DNA from: Nocardioides currus
Lineage (GTDB): Bacteria; Actinomycetota; Actinomycetes; Propionibacteriales; Nocardioidaceae
NCBI RefSeq assembly: GCF_003057875.1
Contig: NZ_PYXZ01000001.1
Location: 620,001-684,000 of the forward strand
Reading direction: 5' to 3'
DNA length: 64,000 nt
The notes under the pieces were generated by a model, which had not been told where the DNA came from, made no database searches, and worked only from the letters and a program-made list of their open reading frames with translations. The first letter of the stretch is position 1; every line of letters starts with the position of its first letter. The translations under genes were made by a program, and so were the position numbers. Of the stretch, positions 17,306 through 25,550 are shown piece after piece.

Positions 17306-17944
17306 ATGCGCCTGGACCACCTCTCTTTCGCAGCCGGACCTGACGGCCTCGCCAGCACTGCCCGGCGCATCGGGGAGCTGCTCGGCAAGGACTTCGCAGA
17401 CGGCGGGATCCACCCCCGCTTCGGCACCCGCAACATGATTCTGCCGCTCGCGGGCGGCACCTACCTCGAGATCGTCGAGGTCCTCGACCACCCCGCCAGC
17501 GACAAGGCGCCCTTCGGCCAGGCCGTGCGCGCCCGCTCCACCGCCGGTGGCGGCTGGCTCGGCTGGGTCGTGGCGATCGACGACATCGCCGAGGTCGAGA
17601 CCCGCCTCGGCCGCGAGGCCGTCAAGGGCAACCGGCACCTGCCGACCGGCGAGGAGCTGCTGTGGCAGCAGATCGGCGTCAACGCGCTGATGGCCGACCC
17701 GCAGCTGCCGTTCTTCATCCAGTGGGAGTCCCCCGTCGAGATGCACCCCAGCCGGGGCGGCACCGACGACTTCGCGCTCGCCACGCTGGAGATCGCCGGC
17801 GACCCGCAGCGCGTGAGCGAGTGGCTCGGCGAGACCGTCGAGGCGCCGCTCGAGGACGTCAAGGTCGAGTGGGTCGCTCCCAACGGCACCCCCGGCATCC
17901 TCGCCGCGCAGTTCCAGACCCCCTCGGGCCTCGTCCGCATTTGA
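17306..17944 (+). CDS. VOC family protein (glyoxalase-like)
   Basis: A 212-residue protein with the glyoxalase/bleomycin-resistance fold. The start MRLDHLSFAAGPDGLASTAR and the segment GGTYLEIVEVLD are typical of the actinobacterial glyoxalase-like group with a second half-domain (PFFIQWESPVEMHPS). ATG 17306 is chosen because family members begin with this RLDH strand; the frame extends to 17270 without similarity. Enzyme activity and metal are not evident. Its stop is embedded in the TTGA junction with the methyltransferase gene, suggesting coupled translation. Confidence 0.82.
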   Translation: MRLDHLSFAAGPDGLASTARRIGELLGKDFADGGIHPRFGTRNMILPLAGGTYLEIVEVLDHPASDKAPFGQAVRARSTAGGGWLGWVVAIDDIAEVETRLGREAVKGNRHLPTGEELLWQQIGVNALMADPQLPFFIQWESPVEMHPSRGGTDDFALATLEIAGDPQRVSEWLGETVEAPLEDVKVEWVAPNGTPGILAAQFQTPSGLVRI

Positions 17945-18645
17945 CGCGGCCCCCGCGTCGGGTGGGCGCGACGCCCTCGCCGAACATCTGGCACCACCCC
18001 TCGACCTACGAGGTCGAGAACCGCGCCGCCGACCCGCACGGCCGGATCGAGCAGGCGATGGAGTCCGTCGCCTCGTGGTCCGGAGCGCGCATGCTCGACA
18101 TCGGCTGCGGCACGGGCTTCCACCTCCCGCGCTGGGCGGCGAGCGCCGCCTCCGTGATCGGCGTCGAACCGCACCCCGACCTCGCGGCGCTGGCGCGGCG
18201 GCGCACGCGATCCTCGTCGAACGTGACCGTCGCGGTGGGTACGGCGCAGGCGCTCCCCGTCCCGGACGCGAGCGTCGACGTGGCGCACGCGAGGTGGGCC
18301 TACTTCTTAGGTCCGGGCTGCGACCCCGGGCTGGTCGAGCTCGACCGGGTGATGGCCCGCGGCGGGACGGCGTTCGTGATCGACAACGACGGGTCGCGCT
18401 CGACCTTCGGGGCGTGGTTCCGCCGTGGCTACCCGGAGGTCCGGGCCGACGAGGTCGAGCGCTTCTGGTCGGTGCGCGGCTGGAGCCGGATCCCGGTCGA
18501 CATGGGGTGGTCGTTCGAGACGCGCGACGACCTCGAGGCCGTGGTGCGGATCGAGTTCGCGCCCGAGGTGGCGGACGAGATCATCGCGTCCCACTCCGGC
18601 ACCGAGGTCGACTACGCCGTCAACGTGTGGTGGCGCCGCTACTGA
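17941..18645 (+). CDS. Class I SAM-dependent methyltransferase
   Basis: A 234-residue protein. The SAM-binding motif I is ARMLDIGCGTGFHLP, followed by an acidic ribose-binding residue in VIGVEPHPDL and motif IV in VDVAHARWAYFLGPG. The start is uncertain: TTG 17941 overlaps the VOC stop (TTGA) and gives the residues before NIWHHPSTYEVENRAA; GTG 17962 is an alternative. The methyl acceptor is unknown. The gene ends in a 7-bp tail-to-tail overlap with the converging gene at 18639. Confidence 0.85.
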   Translation: MTRPPRRVGATPSPNIWHHPSTYEVENRAADPHGRIEQAMESVASWSGARMLDIGCGTGFHLPRWAASAASVIGVEPHPDLAALARRRTRSSSNVTVAVGTAQALPVPDASVDVAHARWAYFLGPGCDPGLVELDRVMARGGTAFVIDNDGSRSTFGAWFRRGYPEVRADEVERFWSVRGWSRIPVDMGWSFETRDDLEAVVRIEFAPEVADEIIASHSGTEVDYAVNVWWRRY

Positions 18646-19880
18646 GCGAACCGGACGCCGGTGGTGCTCATCCCGTCCGTCCTCACGACGACGTGCTGCT
18701 CGTCGCCGGCCCGCTCGCAGGCCCCGGTCGACAGCGTGCAGCGCACGACCTGCACGCTCTGGTCGAACGCGTCGGTGGCGCCCTCACCGTCCGGGTCGGA
18801 CACCGGGAGCAGGACGCTGTCGTCGTCCTCCCAGACGAGGCTGCCCATCCAGCCGTCGCCCCATCCCTCGACGACCTCGCGAGGCAGGTCGACGCGCGCG
18901 AAGCGACCCTCCCGGAGGTCCCAGACCTCGGGCAGGTCGTCGGTGACCAGCCAGCGGGCGTCGTCGGAGACCGCGAGCGCCTCCCCGAGGTAGCCCCCCA
19001 GGCACCCGCTCCCCTGCCCGGTCCACACCGACCCGACGAGGCGGAAGGTGGTGACGCAGGTGTCCGTGTCGTCGTCGGCGTAGTCGAAGCGCAGGGCGAG
19101 GTCGGCCGGTCCGCCGTCGCGCACGTGGCTGCCCCCCGGCGGCTCGACCCGCACGGTCGACCCGTCGTCCCGCAGGAGCCACGTGGTCCCGATCCCCTGG
19201 TGGAACGGGGCGGCCTCGTAGACCAGCCCCTCGGCGGTGAAGCCGACCATCCGCACCTGCGTGTAATAGCCCTTCTGCACGTCCGACCCGGGCACGTGCG
19301 GCACCGGGGTGGCCGCCATCGTGGCCAGGTCGACCATCCACCGGCCGAGGGCGACCCGCCCTCCGTCCGGCGCGACGACCGCGCGCACGTCGCCCAGTCC
19401 CCCGGCCCAGGTCTCCTCGGGCAGCGGCTCGAGTGCGCCGTCCGCGGCCAGCACCGCCCAGGCCAGCTCGTCCTCGCGCTGGCCCACGACGACCAGCCAG
19501 CCGTCGCGGACCGTGCGGGGCGGGACGGTCCGGTTGACCGAGGCGGGCAGGGGGACGAGCGCCTCGCCCGCGTGGAGCCCGTCGTCGCCGAAGAACGGCA
19601 GCCCGGGCACCGGACCGGCCGGCAGCGAGCGCGCCCACGCCAGCCGCGCGGACGCGTCGTCGTACGTCGAGGCCGGCTCGCCGTCGCGGGCGAGCGGGCC
19701 GCCAGCGGGGACGACGGTCGCGGCGGCGACGATCGCCGCCGCCGCGACGAGTGCGCCCGCGGCGTACCGGCGACGTCTCCTGGCCCGACCGCGCGTCAGC
19801 ACGACGTGGGCGAAGGCAGGAGGTGCGGTCGTGTCGTCGACGGCCCCGCGCAGGCGGTCACGGATCTGGGTGTCGGTCAT
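18639..19880 (-). CDS. Membrane-anchored sigma-partner protein with beta-propeller-like domain, unknown
   Basis: A 413-residue protein. Cytoplasmic N-terminus (1-38, TDTQIRDRLRGAVDD), one membrane span (about 39-58, YAAGALVAAAAIVAAATVV), then a 350-residue exported region with repeated Trp/Asp-rich strands such as TWAGGLGDVRAVVAPDGGRV and LGEALAVSDDARWLVTDDLP, reminiscent of TolB/WD-type beta-propellers. Its ATG overlaps the sigma factor stop (ATGA). The layout parallels 7836-8405 next to the other SigE-type factor, with a much larger external domain. An envelope-sensing role is inferred. Confidence 0.72.
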   Translation of the reverse strand: MTDTQIRDRLRGAVDDTTAPPAFAHVVLTRGRARRRRRYAAGALVAAAAIVAAATVVPAGGPLARDGEPASTYDDASARLAWARSLPAGPVPGLPFFGDDGLHAGEALVPLPASVNRTVPPRTVRDGWLVVVGQREDELAWAVLAADGALEPLPEETWAGGLGDVRAVVAPDGGRVALGRWMVDLATMAATPVPHVPGSDVQKGYYTQVRMVGFTAEGLVYEAAPFHQGIGTTWLLRDDGSTVRVEPPGGSHVRDGGPADLALRFDYADDDTDTCVTTFRLVGSVWTGQGSGCLGGYLGEALAVSDDARWLVTDDLPEVWDLREGRFARVDLPREVVEGWGDGWMGSLVWEDDDSVLLPVSDPDGEGATDAFDQSVQVVRCTLSTGACERAGDEQHVVVRTDGMSTTGVRFAQ

Positions 19881-20377
19881 CGGATCGGTCCTGTCGAGGA
19901 GGCGAGCAGCTCGCGCATGAGGGCGACCCCGCGGGAGGCGTGGGCCTTGACGGTGCCGGCGCTGCAGCCGAGGGCCTCGGCGATCTGCGCCTCCGACTGG
20001 TCCTCGTAGTAGCGCAGCACGAGCACGGCGCGCTGGCGTGGGGAGAGCGAGGCGAGCAGGGCCCACACCTCGTCGCGCTCCTCGGGTCCGGCGTGGACGA
20101 CGGGCGTCTCGGGCACGTCGTCGGTGACCACCTCGCCCCGACGCTGGCGGCGACGTGTCCGGTCGATCGCCGACCGGGTCATGATCGAGCGGACGTAGGC
20201 CTCCTGGGCCTCGCGACGCTTGATGCGGGGCCACGCGACGTACGCCTTCTCCAGCGCCGTCTGCACCAGGTCCTCGGCCGCGTGCAGGTCGCCCGCGCAG
20301 AGCAGGCGGGCGGTGCGGAGCAGGGCGACGGATCGCGCGTCGACGAAGGCGACGAAGTCGTCGTCACGTCTGGCCAC
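19877..20377 (-). CDS. SigE family RNA polymerase sigma factor (ECF)
   Basis: A 166-residue ECF sigma factor. Region 2 contains FVAFVDARSVALLRTARLL and DLVQTALEKAYVAWPRI; region 4 contains SEAQIAEALGCSAGTVKAHA. Similar in layout to the factor at 8399-8902, with the same gene order, so the two pairs probably arose by duplication. The stop overlaps the start of the membrane partner. The closest conserved actinobacterial group is the SigE-like family, whose promoter specificity cannot be told from this window. Confidence 0.9.
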   Translation of the reverse strand: MARRDDDFVAFVDARSVALLRTARLLCAGDLHAAEDLVQTALEKAYVAWPRIKRREAQEAYVRSIMTRSAIDRTRRRQRRGEVVTDDVPETPVVHAGPEERDEVWALLASLSPRQRAVLVLRYYEDQSEAQIAEALGCSAGTVKAHASRGVALMRELLASSTGPIR

Positions 20378-20446
20378 AGGGTCTCCTCGGTTCGGGGATC
20401 TCTGTGAGTGGGGACGCTGCGGCGTCGCCGTCGGTTGACGTCGGGG

Positions 20447-21490
20447 TCAGCTCGATTCGCGTACGGCGAGGGTGGGCGTCAGCAGGACGCCGGGATTGGG
20501 CTCGTGCACGTGGCCGAGGAGCGACTCGAGCGCGCGCACGATGGCGACGGCGACGTCCTCGAGCGGCTGGCGCACCGAGGTGAGGCCGACCGGGAAGACC
20601 TGGGCGACCTGGGAGTCGTCGAAGCCGACCACCGCGATGTCGCGGCCGGGCGCGAGCTGGCGGATCCACAGCGTGTGCAGCACCCCCATCGCGAGGGTGT
20701 CGGAGGCGCAGACGAACGCGGTCGGCGCGGACTCGTCGAGCAGCACGGCCGCGGCCTCGGCGCCGCTCTGGACGGTGTCCTCGACGCGGGACGCGAGGCC
20801 GGTGGTGGGGTGGCCGGCGTCGTGCATCGCGCCGAGCCAGCCCGCGCGACGGTCCTCGCCGATGGGCGAGTCCTTGCGCCAGCCGATCCACGCGATGCGG
20901 GTGTGGCCCTTCTCGATGAGGTGCTCGGTGGCCAGGCGGGTGCCGGCGGCGCCGTCCACGTCGACCCACGGGTGGGTGGCCTGCGGCTGGTCCCAGGGTC
21001 GGCCGAACGCGACGAAGGGCGCACGCTGCTCGGTGAGCCAGGCGGCCTGCGGGTTGCCGAGGTAGGTGTCGGTGACGACGAAGGCGTCGACGGCGGTGGC
21101 CCGCAGCAGGTGGTCGTAGCCGCCGACGGGGTCGTCGTTGTCGCCGGCGAAGAGGAGCACGTGGTAGCCCGCCTCGGCCGAGGTGTCGACGAGGGTGTGC
21201 ACGAAGCGGTCCATCATCGCGTTGGCGGTGCCCTCCTGCGCGGGCAGCACGCGCAGGCCGATCAGCTGCGAGCTGCGGGTGCGCAGGTTGCGCGCCGCGC
21301 GGTTGGGCGAGTAGCCCATCTCCTCGATCGCCTCGCGCACCCGCTCCAGGGTGCCGGGGCGCAGCAGATCGGGGTTGTTGACCGCGTTGGAGACCGTCTG
21401 CCGGGAGACCCCGGCGCGCTCGGCGACGTCGGCGAGCGTCGGCGGTGAGACCGGGATGAATCCCGTCCCCCGTGACTCCGTGCGCGACAT
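20447..21490 (-). CDS. LacI family transcriptional regulator
   Basis: A 347-residue regulator. The N-terminal DNA-binding domain reads TLADVAERAGVSRQTVSNAV followed by the hinge helix SPNRAARNLRTR. The C-terminal periplasmic-binding-like domain, starting LIGLRVLP and containing FVCASDTLAMGVL and VVGFDDSQVAQVF, senses a sugar or sugar-related ligand. No sugar catabolic or transport gene is adjacent, so its regulon lies elsewhere or it controls itself. ATG 21488-21490 is chosen with AAGGAG upstream; the upstream frame runs into repeat DNA. Confidence 0.92.
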   Translation of the reverse strand: MSRTESRGTGFIPVSPPTLADVAERAGVSRQTVSNAVNNPDLLRPGTLERVREAIEEMGYSPNRAARNLRTRSSQLIGLRVLPAQEGTANAMMDRFVHTLVDTSAEAGYHVLLFAGDNDDPVGGYDHLLRATAVDAFVVTDTYLGNPQAAWLTEQRAPFVAFGRPWDQPQATHPWVDVDGAAGTRLATEHLIEKGHTRIAWIGWRKDSPIGEDRRAGWLGAMHDAGHPTTGLASRVEDTVQSGAEAAAVLLDESAPTAFVCASDTLAMGVLHTLWIRQLAPGRDIAVVGFDDSQVAQVFPVGLTSVRQPLEDVAVAIVRALESLLGHVHEPNPGVLLTPTLAVRESS

Positions 21491-21589
21491 GGCTGGCTCC
21501 TTGATCGTTCCAATCCACCGGCAGCATAACCGCCGGGTCCGGGCGGGGGTCGGCACCGTGGCGTACGTCGCGTTGTCGGTGCCGTCGCC

Positions 21590-21595
21590 TACCTT
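21590..21595 (+). promoter_or_regulatory. -10 element for leaderless mini-ORF chain before radA
   Basis: TACCTT lies 7 nt before ATG 21603, which opens a five-codon ORF (MEPRA) whose TGA overlaps the ATG of the first 80-bp element. Confidence 0.55.
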
Positions 21596-21610
21596 TCTGC
21601 GCATGGAGCC

Positions 21611-21786
21611 CCGCGCATGAGCAAGCGAAGCGAGCGAGTCAGACGACACAGCGCACGACGAGCCTCGTGCGCGCACGGAGCGAAGCGAGTAGGCGCGTGA
21701 GCGAGCGAAGCGAGCGAGTCAGACGACACAGCGCACGACGAGCCTCGTGCGCGCACGGAGCGAAGCGAGTACGCGCATGAGCAAGC
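21611..21786 (+). repeat. MIRU-like tandem element A (two 80-bp copies) in front of radA
   Basis: Two copies of an 80-bp unit (21611-21690 and 21691-21770, 76 of 80 bases equal). A 14-bp direct repeat GCGCATGAGCAAGC flanks the insert (21613-21626 and 21773-21786), the second being the start of radA. Each unit encodes a 27-residue Arg-rich ORF (21617-21700, MSKRSERVRRHSARRA and 11 more; 21697-21780, MSERSERVRRHSARRA and 11 more). Stop and next start overlap as GTGA then ATGA, so ribosomes could pass from one ORF to the next into radA. Each unit also holds an 8-bp stem GCGCACGA/TCGTGCGC. Confidence 0.85.
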
Positions 21787-23159
21787 CAGCCAAGGTGAAG
21801 TCCGCCTTCCGCTGCACCGAGTGCGGCTGGGAGACGACCAAGTGGGTCGGCCGGTGCGGCGAGTGCCAGGCCTGGGGCTCGGTCGCCGAGGCCGCTGCCC
21901 CGACCCTGCGTGCCGCCGCGTCGCCGGTGACGACGCCGGCCGTGCCGATCGGCCAGGTCTCGGTGGAGGACTCGACCTTCCGCACCAGCGGTGTCCCCGA
22001 GCTCGACCGGGTGCTGGGCGGCGGCCTGGTCCCGGGCGCGGCGATCCTGCTGGCCGGCGAGCCCGGCGTCGGCAAGAGCACGCTGCTGCTCGAGGTCGCC
22101 GCCCAGACGGCACGCGTGCGCACCCGCACGCTCTACGTCACCGGCGAGGAGTCGGCCTCGCAGGTGCGGCTCCGCGCCGACCGCACCGGCGGCGTGCACG
22201 ACGAGCTCTTCCTCGCGGCCGAGACCGACCTCGGCGCCGTGCTGACGCACATCGAGCAGGTGCGCCCGACGCTGCTGGTCATCGACTCGGTCCAGACGAT
22301 CGGGGCCAGCGGGATCGAGGGCGTGCCCGGGGGCGTCACCCAGGTCAAGGAGGTCGCAGCCGCGCTGGTCCGGGTGGCCAAGACCCGCAACATCACCACG
22401 GTGATCGTCGGCCACGTGACCAAGGACGGCTCCATCGCCGGCCCGCGGGTGCTCGAGCACCTCGTCGACGTGGTGCTGCACTTCGAGGGCGACCGCAACT
22501 CGCGCTTCCGAATGGTGCGGGCGATGAAGAACCGCTTCGGGCCGATCGACGAGGTCGGCTGCTTCGACCTGTCCTCCGAGGGCATCCGCGCGGTCACCGA
22601 CCCGACCGGGCTGTTCGTCGAGCACCACTCGTCCCAGGTGCCCGGCACCTGCGTCGCGGTGACGATGGAGGGTCGGCGCCCGATGCTCGCGGAGGTGCAG
22701 GCGCTCGTGACGCCGTCCCTGCTCGAGCGTCCGCGCCGCACCACGTCGGGCATCGACGGCTCGCGGGTGGCGATGATCCTCGCGGTGCTCCAGCAGCACG
22801 CCGGCATCCGGCTCCACCAGCACGACGTCTTCGCCTCCACCGTCGGGGGCGCCCGCATCACCGAGCCGGCCGCCGACCTGGCCATCGCCGTCGCCATCGC
22901 CAGCTCGACCAGCGGGGCCGCGCCTCCCAAGGGGATCGTCGCGATGGGCGAGATCGGCCTGGCGGGCGAGCTCCGGCGGGTGCGCGACCTGCCCCAGCGG
23001 CTCGCCGAGGCGGCACGGCTCGGCTTCCGGATGGCGATCGTGCCGAGCGAGCCCGGGGCGCCCGAATCGCCCCGGGGCCGCAACGTCGACGGGATGCACG
23101 TCCTCGACGTCAGCACGGTCTTCTCCGCACTGCAGGCCGTGCAGGTCCTGAAGCGGTGA
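21777..23159 (+). CDS. radA: DNA repair protein RadA
   Basis: A 460-residue DnaB-like branch-migration ATPase. Order of parts: C4 zinc finger (CTECGWETTKWVGRCGEC, residues 13-30), Walker A (GEPGVGKST, near 95), the RadA-specific KNRFG motif (near 255), and a C-terminal Lon-protease-like domain lacking the protease serine-lysine dyad. It helps process recombination intermediates. ATG 21777 overlaps the stop of the preceding mini-ORF, and no strong ribosome-binding site is close, so initiation likely depends on termination-reinitiation. DisA follows, as in many Gram-positive genomes. Confidence 0.95.
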   Translation: MSKPAKVKSAFRCTECGWETTKWVGRCGECQAWGSVAEAAAPTLRAAASPVTTPAVPIGQVSVEDSTFRTSGVPELDRVLGGGLVPGAAILLAGEPGVGKSTLLLEVAAQTARVRTRTLYVTGEESASQVRLRADRTGGVHDELFLAAETDLGAVLTHIEQVRPTLLVIDSVQTIGASGIEGVPGGVTQVKEVAAALVRVAKTRNITTVIVGHVTKDGSIAGPRVLEHLVDVVLHFEGDRNSRFRMVRAMKNRFGPIDEVGCFDLSSEGIRAVTDPTGLFVEHHSSQVPGTCVAVTMEGRRPMLAEVQALVTPSLLERPRRTTSGIDGSRVAMILAVLQQHAGIRLHQHDVFASTVGGARITEPAADLAIAVAIASSTSGAAPPKGIVAMGEIGLAGELRRVRDLPQRLAEAARLGFRMAIVPSEPGAPESPRGRNVDGMHVLDVSTVFSALQAVQVLKR

Positions 23160-23179
23160 TGGGCGCGGTGCCGGTCCCC

Positions 23180-23185
23180 TAGACT
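23180..23185 (+). promoter_or_regulatory. -10 element of disA
   Basis: TAGACT follows the radA stop by 20 bp; the start GTG is about 40 bp further, preceded by GGAGG, so this is a leadered promoter. Confidence 0.5.
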
Positions 23186-23225
23186 GGCGCGCGCGCAACC
23201 GGCGCACGACATGGGAGGACCACGG

Positions 23226-24308
23226 GTGGCAGAGCGAATGGGCGACGCCCTGCGTCTGCGCGCCACGCTGGCCGAGATCGCCCCAGGCACCGCCCTGCGC
23301 GACGGCCTCGAGCGGATCCTCCGCGGTCGCACCGGCGCGTTGATCGTGCTCGGCATGGACAAGACGGTCGAGTCGATCGCGACGGGCGGCTTCACCCTCG
23401 ACGTCCCCTTCACCGCCACCGGCCTGCGCGAGCTCGCCAAGATGGACGGCGCGATCATCCTCGACAAGGACGTCTCACGGATCCACCGCGCCGCGGTCCA
23501 CCTGATGCCCGACCACACGATCCCCTCCGAGGAGACCGGCACCCGGCACCGCACCGCCGACCGGGTGGCCCGCCAGACCGGGTTCCCGGTGATCTCGGTG
23601 TCGCAGTCGATGCAGATCATCGCGGCGTACGTCGGCGACATCCGCCACGTCCTCGAGGACTCCGGCAAGATCCTGGCCCGGGCCAACCAGGCGCTCGCCA
23701 CGCTGGAGCGCTACAAGCTGCGCCTCGACGAGGTCTCCGCGACGTTGTCGGCCCTCGAGATCGAGGACCTCGTCACCGTCCGCGACGTCGCAGTGGTGGC
23801 GCAGCGGCTGGAGATGGTCGCCCGGATCGCCAGCGAGATCGACGACTACGTCCTCGAGCTGGGCACCGACGGCCGGCTCCTGACGCTCCAGCTCGAGGAG
23901 CTGATCACCGGCGTCGACGCCGAGCGAGAGCTGGTCGTGCGCGACTACCTCCCGACCGGCAAGCGCCGCAAGACCAGCACGGAGACGCTGCTGGCCGACC
24001 TCGCCAACCTCTCCCCCACCGAGCTCGTCGACCCGGGCGCCGTCGCCGGCGTGCTCGGGCTCGGCACCGGCGAGCTCCTCGACGGGGCCGTCGCCCCCCG
24101 CGGCTACCGCCTCCTCGCCAAGGTCCCCCGCCTCCCCGCCCCCGTGGTCGACCGGCTGGTCGAGCACTTCGGCGGGCTCCAGCAGCTGCTGTCCGCCGGC
24201 ATCGACGACCTCCAGGCCGTCGACGGCGTCGGCGAGCTCCGCGCCCGCAGCGTGCGCGAGGGTCTCTCCCGGCTCGCGGAGTCGAGCATCACCGAGCGCT
24301 ACATCTGA
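23226..24308 (+). CDS. disA: DNA integrity scanning diadenylate cyclase DisA
   Basis: A 360-residue enzyme that makes cyclic di-AMP from two ATP and stalls on branched DNA. The N-terminal DAC domain shows the catalytic DGAIILD and [13 protein letters not shown] motifs (near 75 and 108). A helical linker and a C-terminal helix-hairpin-helix DNA-binding domain ([19 protein letters not shown]) follow. GTG 23226 is chosen because GGAGG is 7 nt upstream; an ATG 15 bp earlier is unlikely. Being next to radA is functionally meaningful: RadA is known to interact with DisA and inhibit it in Bacillus. Confidence 0.95.
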   Translation: MAERMGDALRLRATLAEIAPGTALRDGLERILRGRTGALIVLGMDKTVESIATGGFTLDVPFTATGLRELAKMDGAIILDKDVSRIHRAAVHLMPDHTIPSEETGTRHRTADRVARQTGFPVISVSQSMQIIAAYVGDIRHVLEDSGKILARANQALATLERYKLRLDEVSATLSALEIEDLVTVRDVAVVAQRLEMVARIASEIDDYVLELGTDGRLLTLQLEELITGVDAERELVVRDYLPTGKRRKTSTETLLADLANLSPTELVDPGAVAGVLGLGTGELLDGAVAPRGYRLLAKVPRLPAPVVDRLVEHFGGLQQLLSAGIDDLQAVDGVGELRARSVREGLSRLAESSITERYI

Positions 24309-24339
24309 GCCGCGCGGCGACGAGCTCGGCGCGGGCGTG

Positions 24340-24665
24340 TCGTAGGCGCGTCGCCGTACGAGCGGTGCGTGAGCCACCTTTTCTCGCTCGAGACTGTAGG
24401 TGGCTCACCGCTGCCGGTACGGCGCGGGCGTGTCGCCGTCCGAGCGGTGCGTGAGCCACCTTTTCTCGGTCGAGACTGTAGGTGAGTCACCGCTGCCGGT
24501 ACGGCGCGGGCGTGTCGCCGTGCGAGCGGTGCGTGAGCCACCTTTTCTCGGTCGAAACTGTCGGTGACTCACCGCTGCCGGTACGGCGCCGGGCGTGTCG
24601 CCGCACGAGCGGTGACACAGCGACCTTCCGCGACGCAGGAACGTGGCTCACGCACCGCCCCCGGC
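24340..24665. repeat. Hairpin repeat array 2 (four units of about 82 bp) between disA and 24687
   Basis: The 378-bp spacer holds no gene. Units begin GGTGCGTGAGCCACC at 24364, 24446 and 24528 (exact 82-bp period), with a degenerate fourth at 24611. In the first, GTGAGCCACC pairs with GGTGGCTCAC across a 20-nt loop; the right arm varies in the others. Links carry GCCGGTACGGCGC and GTGTCGCCG. disA ends before it and the 24687 gene ends after it, so it separates converging transcripts. Confidence 0.85.
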
Positions 24666-24686
24666 GCGGCGCGCCGGACCGGCCGG

Positions 24687-25481
24687 TCAGCCCTCGGAGT
24701 TGCCGGTCCCCTGCTCGCCGGGCGTGTGCTCGGTGTCGGGCTGCTTGTTCTTGCCGCCCTTGCCCTTCCCGGTGGGCGTCGGCTTCGGCGTGATCGTCTT
24801 GGTGATGACCGCACTCGCGGGGCGGACCAGCTCGAACTGGATGTCGGTCGGCTCGCCACCGAGGGCGGCCGCCTCCACGTGGTAGAAGCCGAGGCGCGCC
24901 CACTCGGTGTAGTCGGAGCAGTCCTCGTCGGAGCGCTTGGCGTTCCAGGTCAGCACGATGGGGGCGTCGACGGCCTGCCGGACGACCACGTCCTGCGCCG
25001 GGATGGCCGCGGGGCACTCGCGCGTCGACCAGATCGCGTCCTCGCCCGAGGTGATCGACACGGTCAGCGTCTCCGGCGACACGGTCCACGTGCAGGCGGG
25101 GGTCTGCGCCGTACGCAGGTTGAGCGTGACGGGGACGTCCACCCCGCCCTGCGCCTCGGCGACCACCGGCGTCACCACGATGTCGCTGCTCACGCATGCG
25201 CCGGTCGGCTCGGCCAGGGGTGGCTCGGTCGGCGTCTGCTTCTTCTTCTTGCGCTTGGGCTTCACCGGATCGGTGGTCGCCGCGTCGGTCGGCGTCGTCG
25301 TGGTCGTCTGCCCGGCGGTGATCGCCTTGTCGCCCGCGGGGTCGGCGCCGTCGCTCGACCCGCCCAGCACCCGCGCCAGTCCGAACACCAGCACCAGCGC
25401 CAGTCCCAGCAGGACCAGGCGGCGCGTCCAGTAGACGCGCGCCGGCAGCGGGCCGCGCGGTTGCAGGGGTGAGGACGGCAT
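24687..25481 (-). CDS. Membrane-anchored protein of unknown function
   Basis: A 264-residue protein. A short basic N-terminus and one hydrophobic segment (about 21-41, RLVLLGLALVLVFGLARVL) anchor it; a Thr/Pro/Lys-rich linker (about 58-90) is followed by a beta-rich exported domain of 150 residues with two likely disulfide pairs (CVSSD, CTWTV, CPAAI, CSDYTEW). The C-terminus is Lys/Gly-rich and disordered. I do not recognise the domain. The ATG at 25481 follows TACGGT by 7 nt, so it may be leaderless; it diverges from mutY. Conserved only as a hypothetical neighbour of mutY in related actinobacteria, as far as I can recall. Confidence 0.65.
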   Translation of the reverse strand: MPSSPLQPRGPLPARVYWTRRLVLLGLALVLVFGLARVLGGSSDGADPAGDKAITAGQTTTTTPTDAATTDPVKPKRKKKKQTPTEPPLAEPTGACVSSDIVVTPVVAEAQGGVDVPVTLNLRTAQTPACTWTVSPETLTVSITSGEDAIWSTRECPAAIPAQDVVVRQAVDAPIVLTWNAKRSDEDCSDYTEWARLGFYHVEAAALGGEPTDIQFELVRPASAVITKTITPKPTPTGKGKGGKNKQPDTEHTPGEQGTGNSEG

Positions 25482-25488
25482 GGCCCCA

Positions 25489-25542
25489 ACCGTAGGAGGC
25501 GCGCCGCCGCCGTCCCGGCTGCCACACCGTGGCCCCTAGGAT
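25489..25542. promoter_or_regulatory. Divergent leaderless promoter pair (24687 gene / mutY)
   Basis: TACGGT on the minus strand (25494 to 25489) ends 7 nt before ATG 25481; TAGGAT on the plus strand (25537-25542) ends 8 nt before ATG 25551. Confidence 0.55.
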
Positions 25543-25550
25543 CTGAGCCG

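Noticed and set aside
20234..20447. Fusion of the sigma factor and membrane partner seen as a long open frame
   Set aside because: The frame upstream of 19880 is a shadow of the sigma gene; the ATGA overlap marks two genes.
21504..21530. LacI-type operator upstream of the LacI gene
   Set aside because: Only loose symmetry around AACGAT; too weak to call.
24340..24665. CRISPR array
   Set aside because: Units are hairpins with long link sequence and near-identical loops; no unique spacers and no cas genes.
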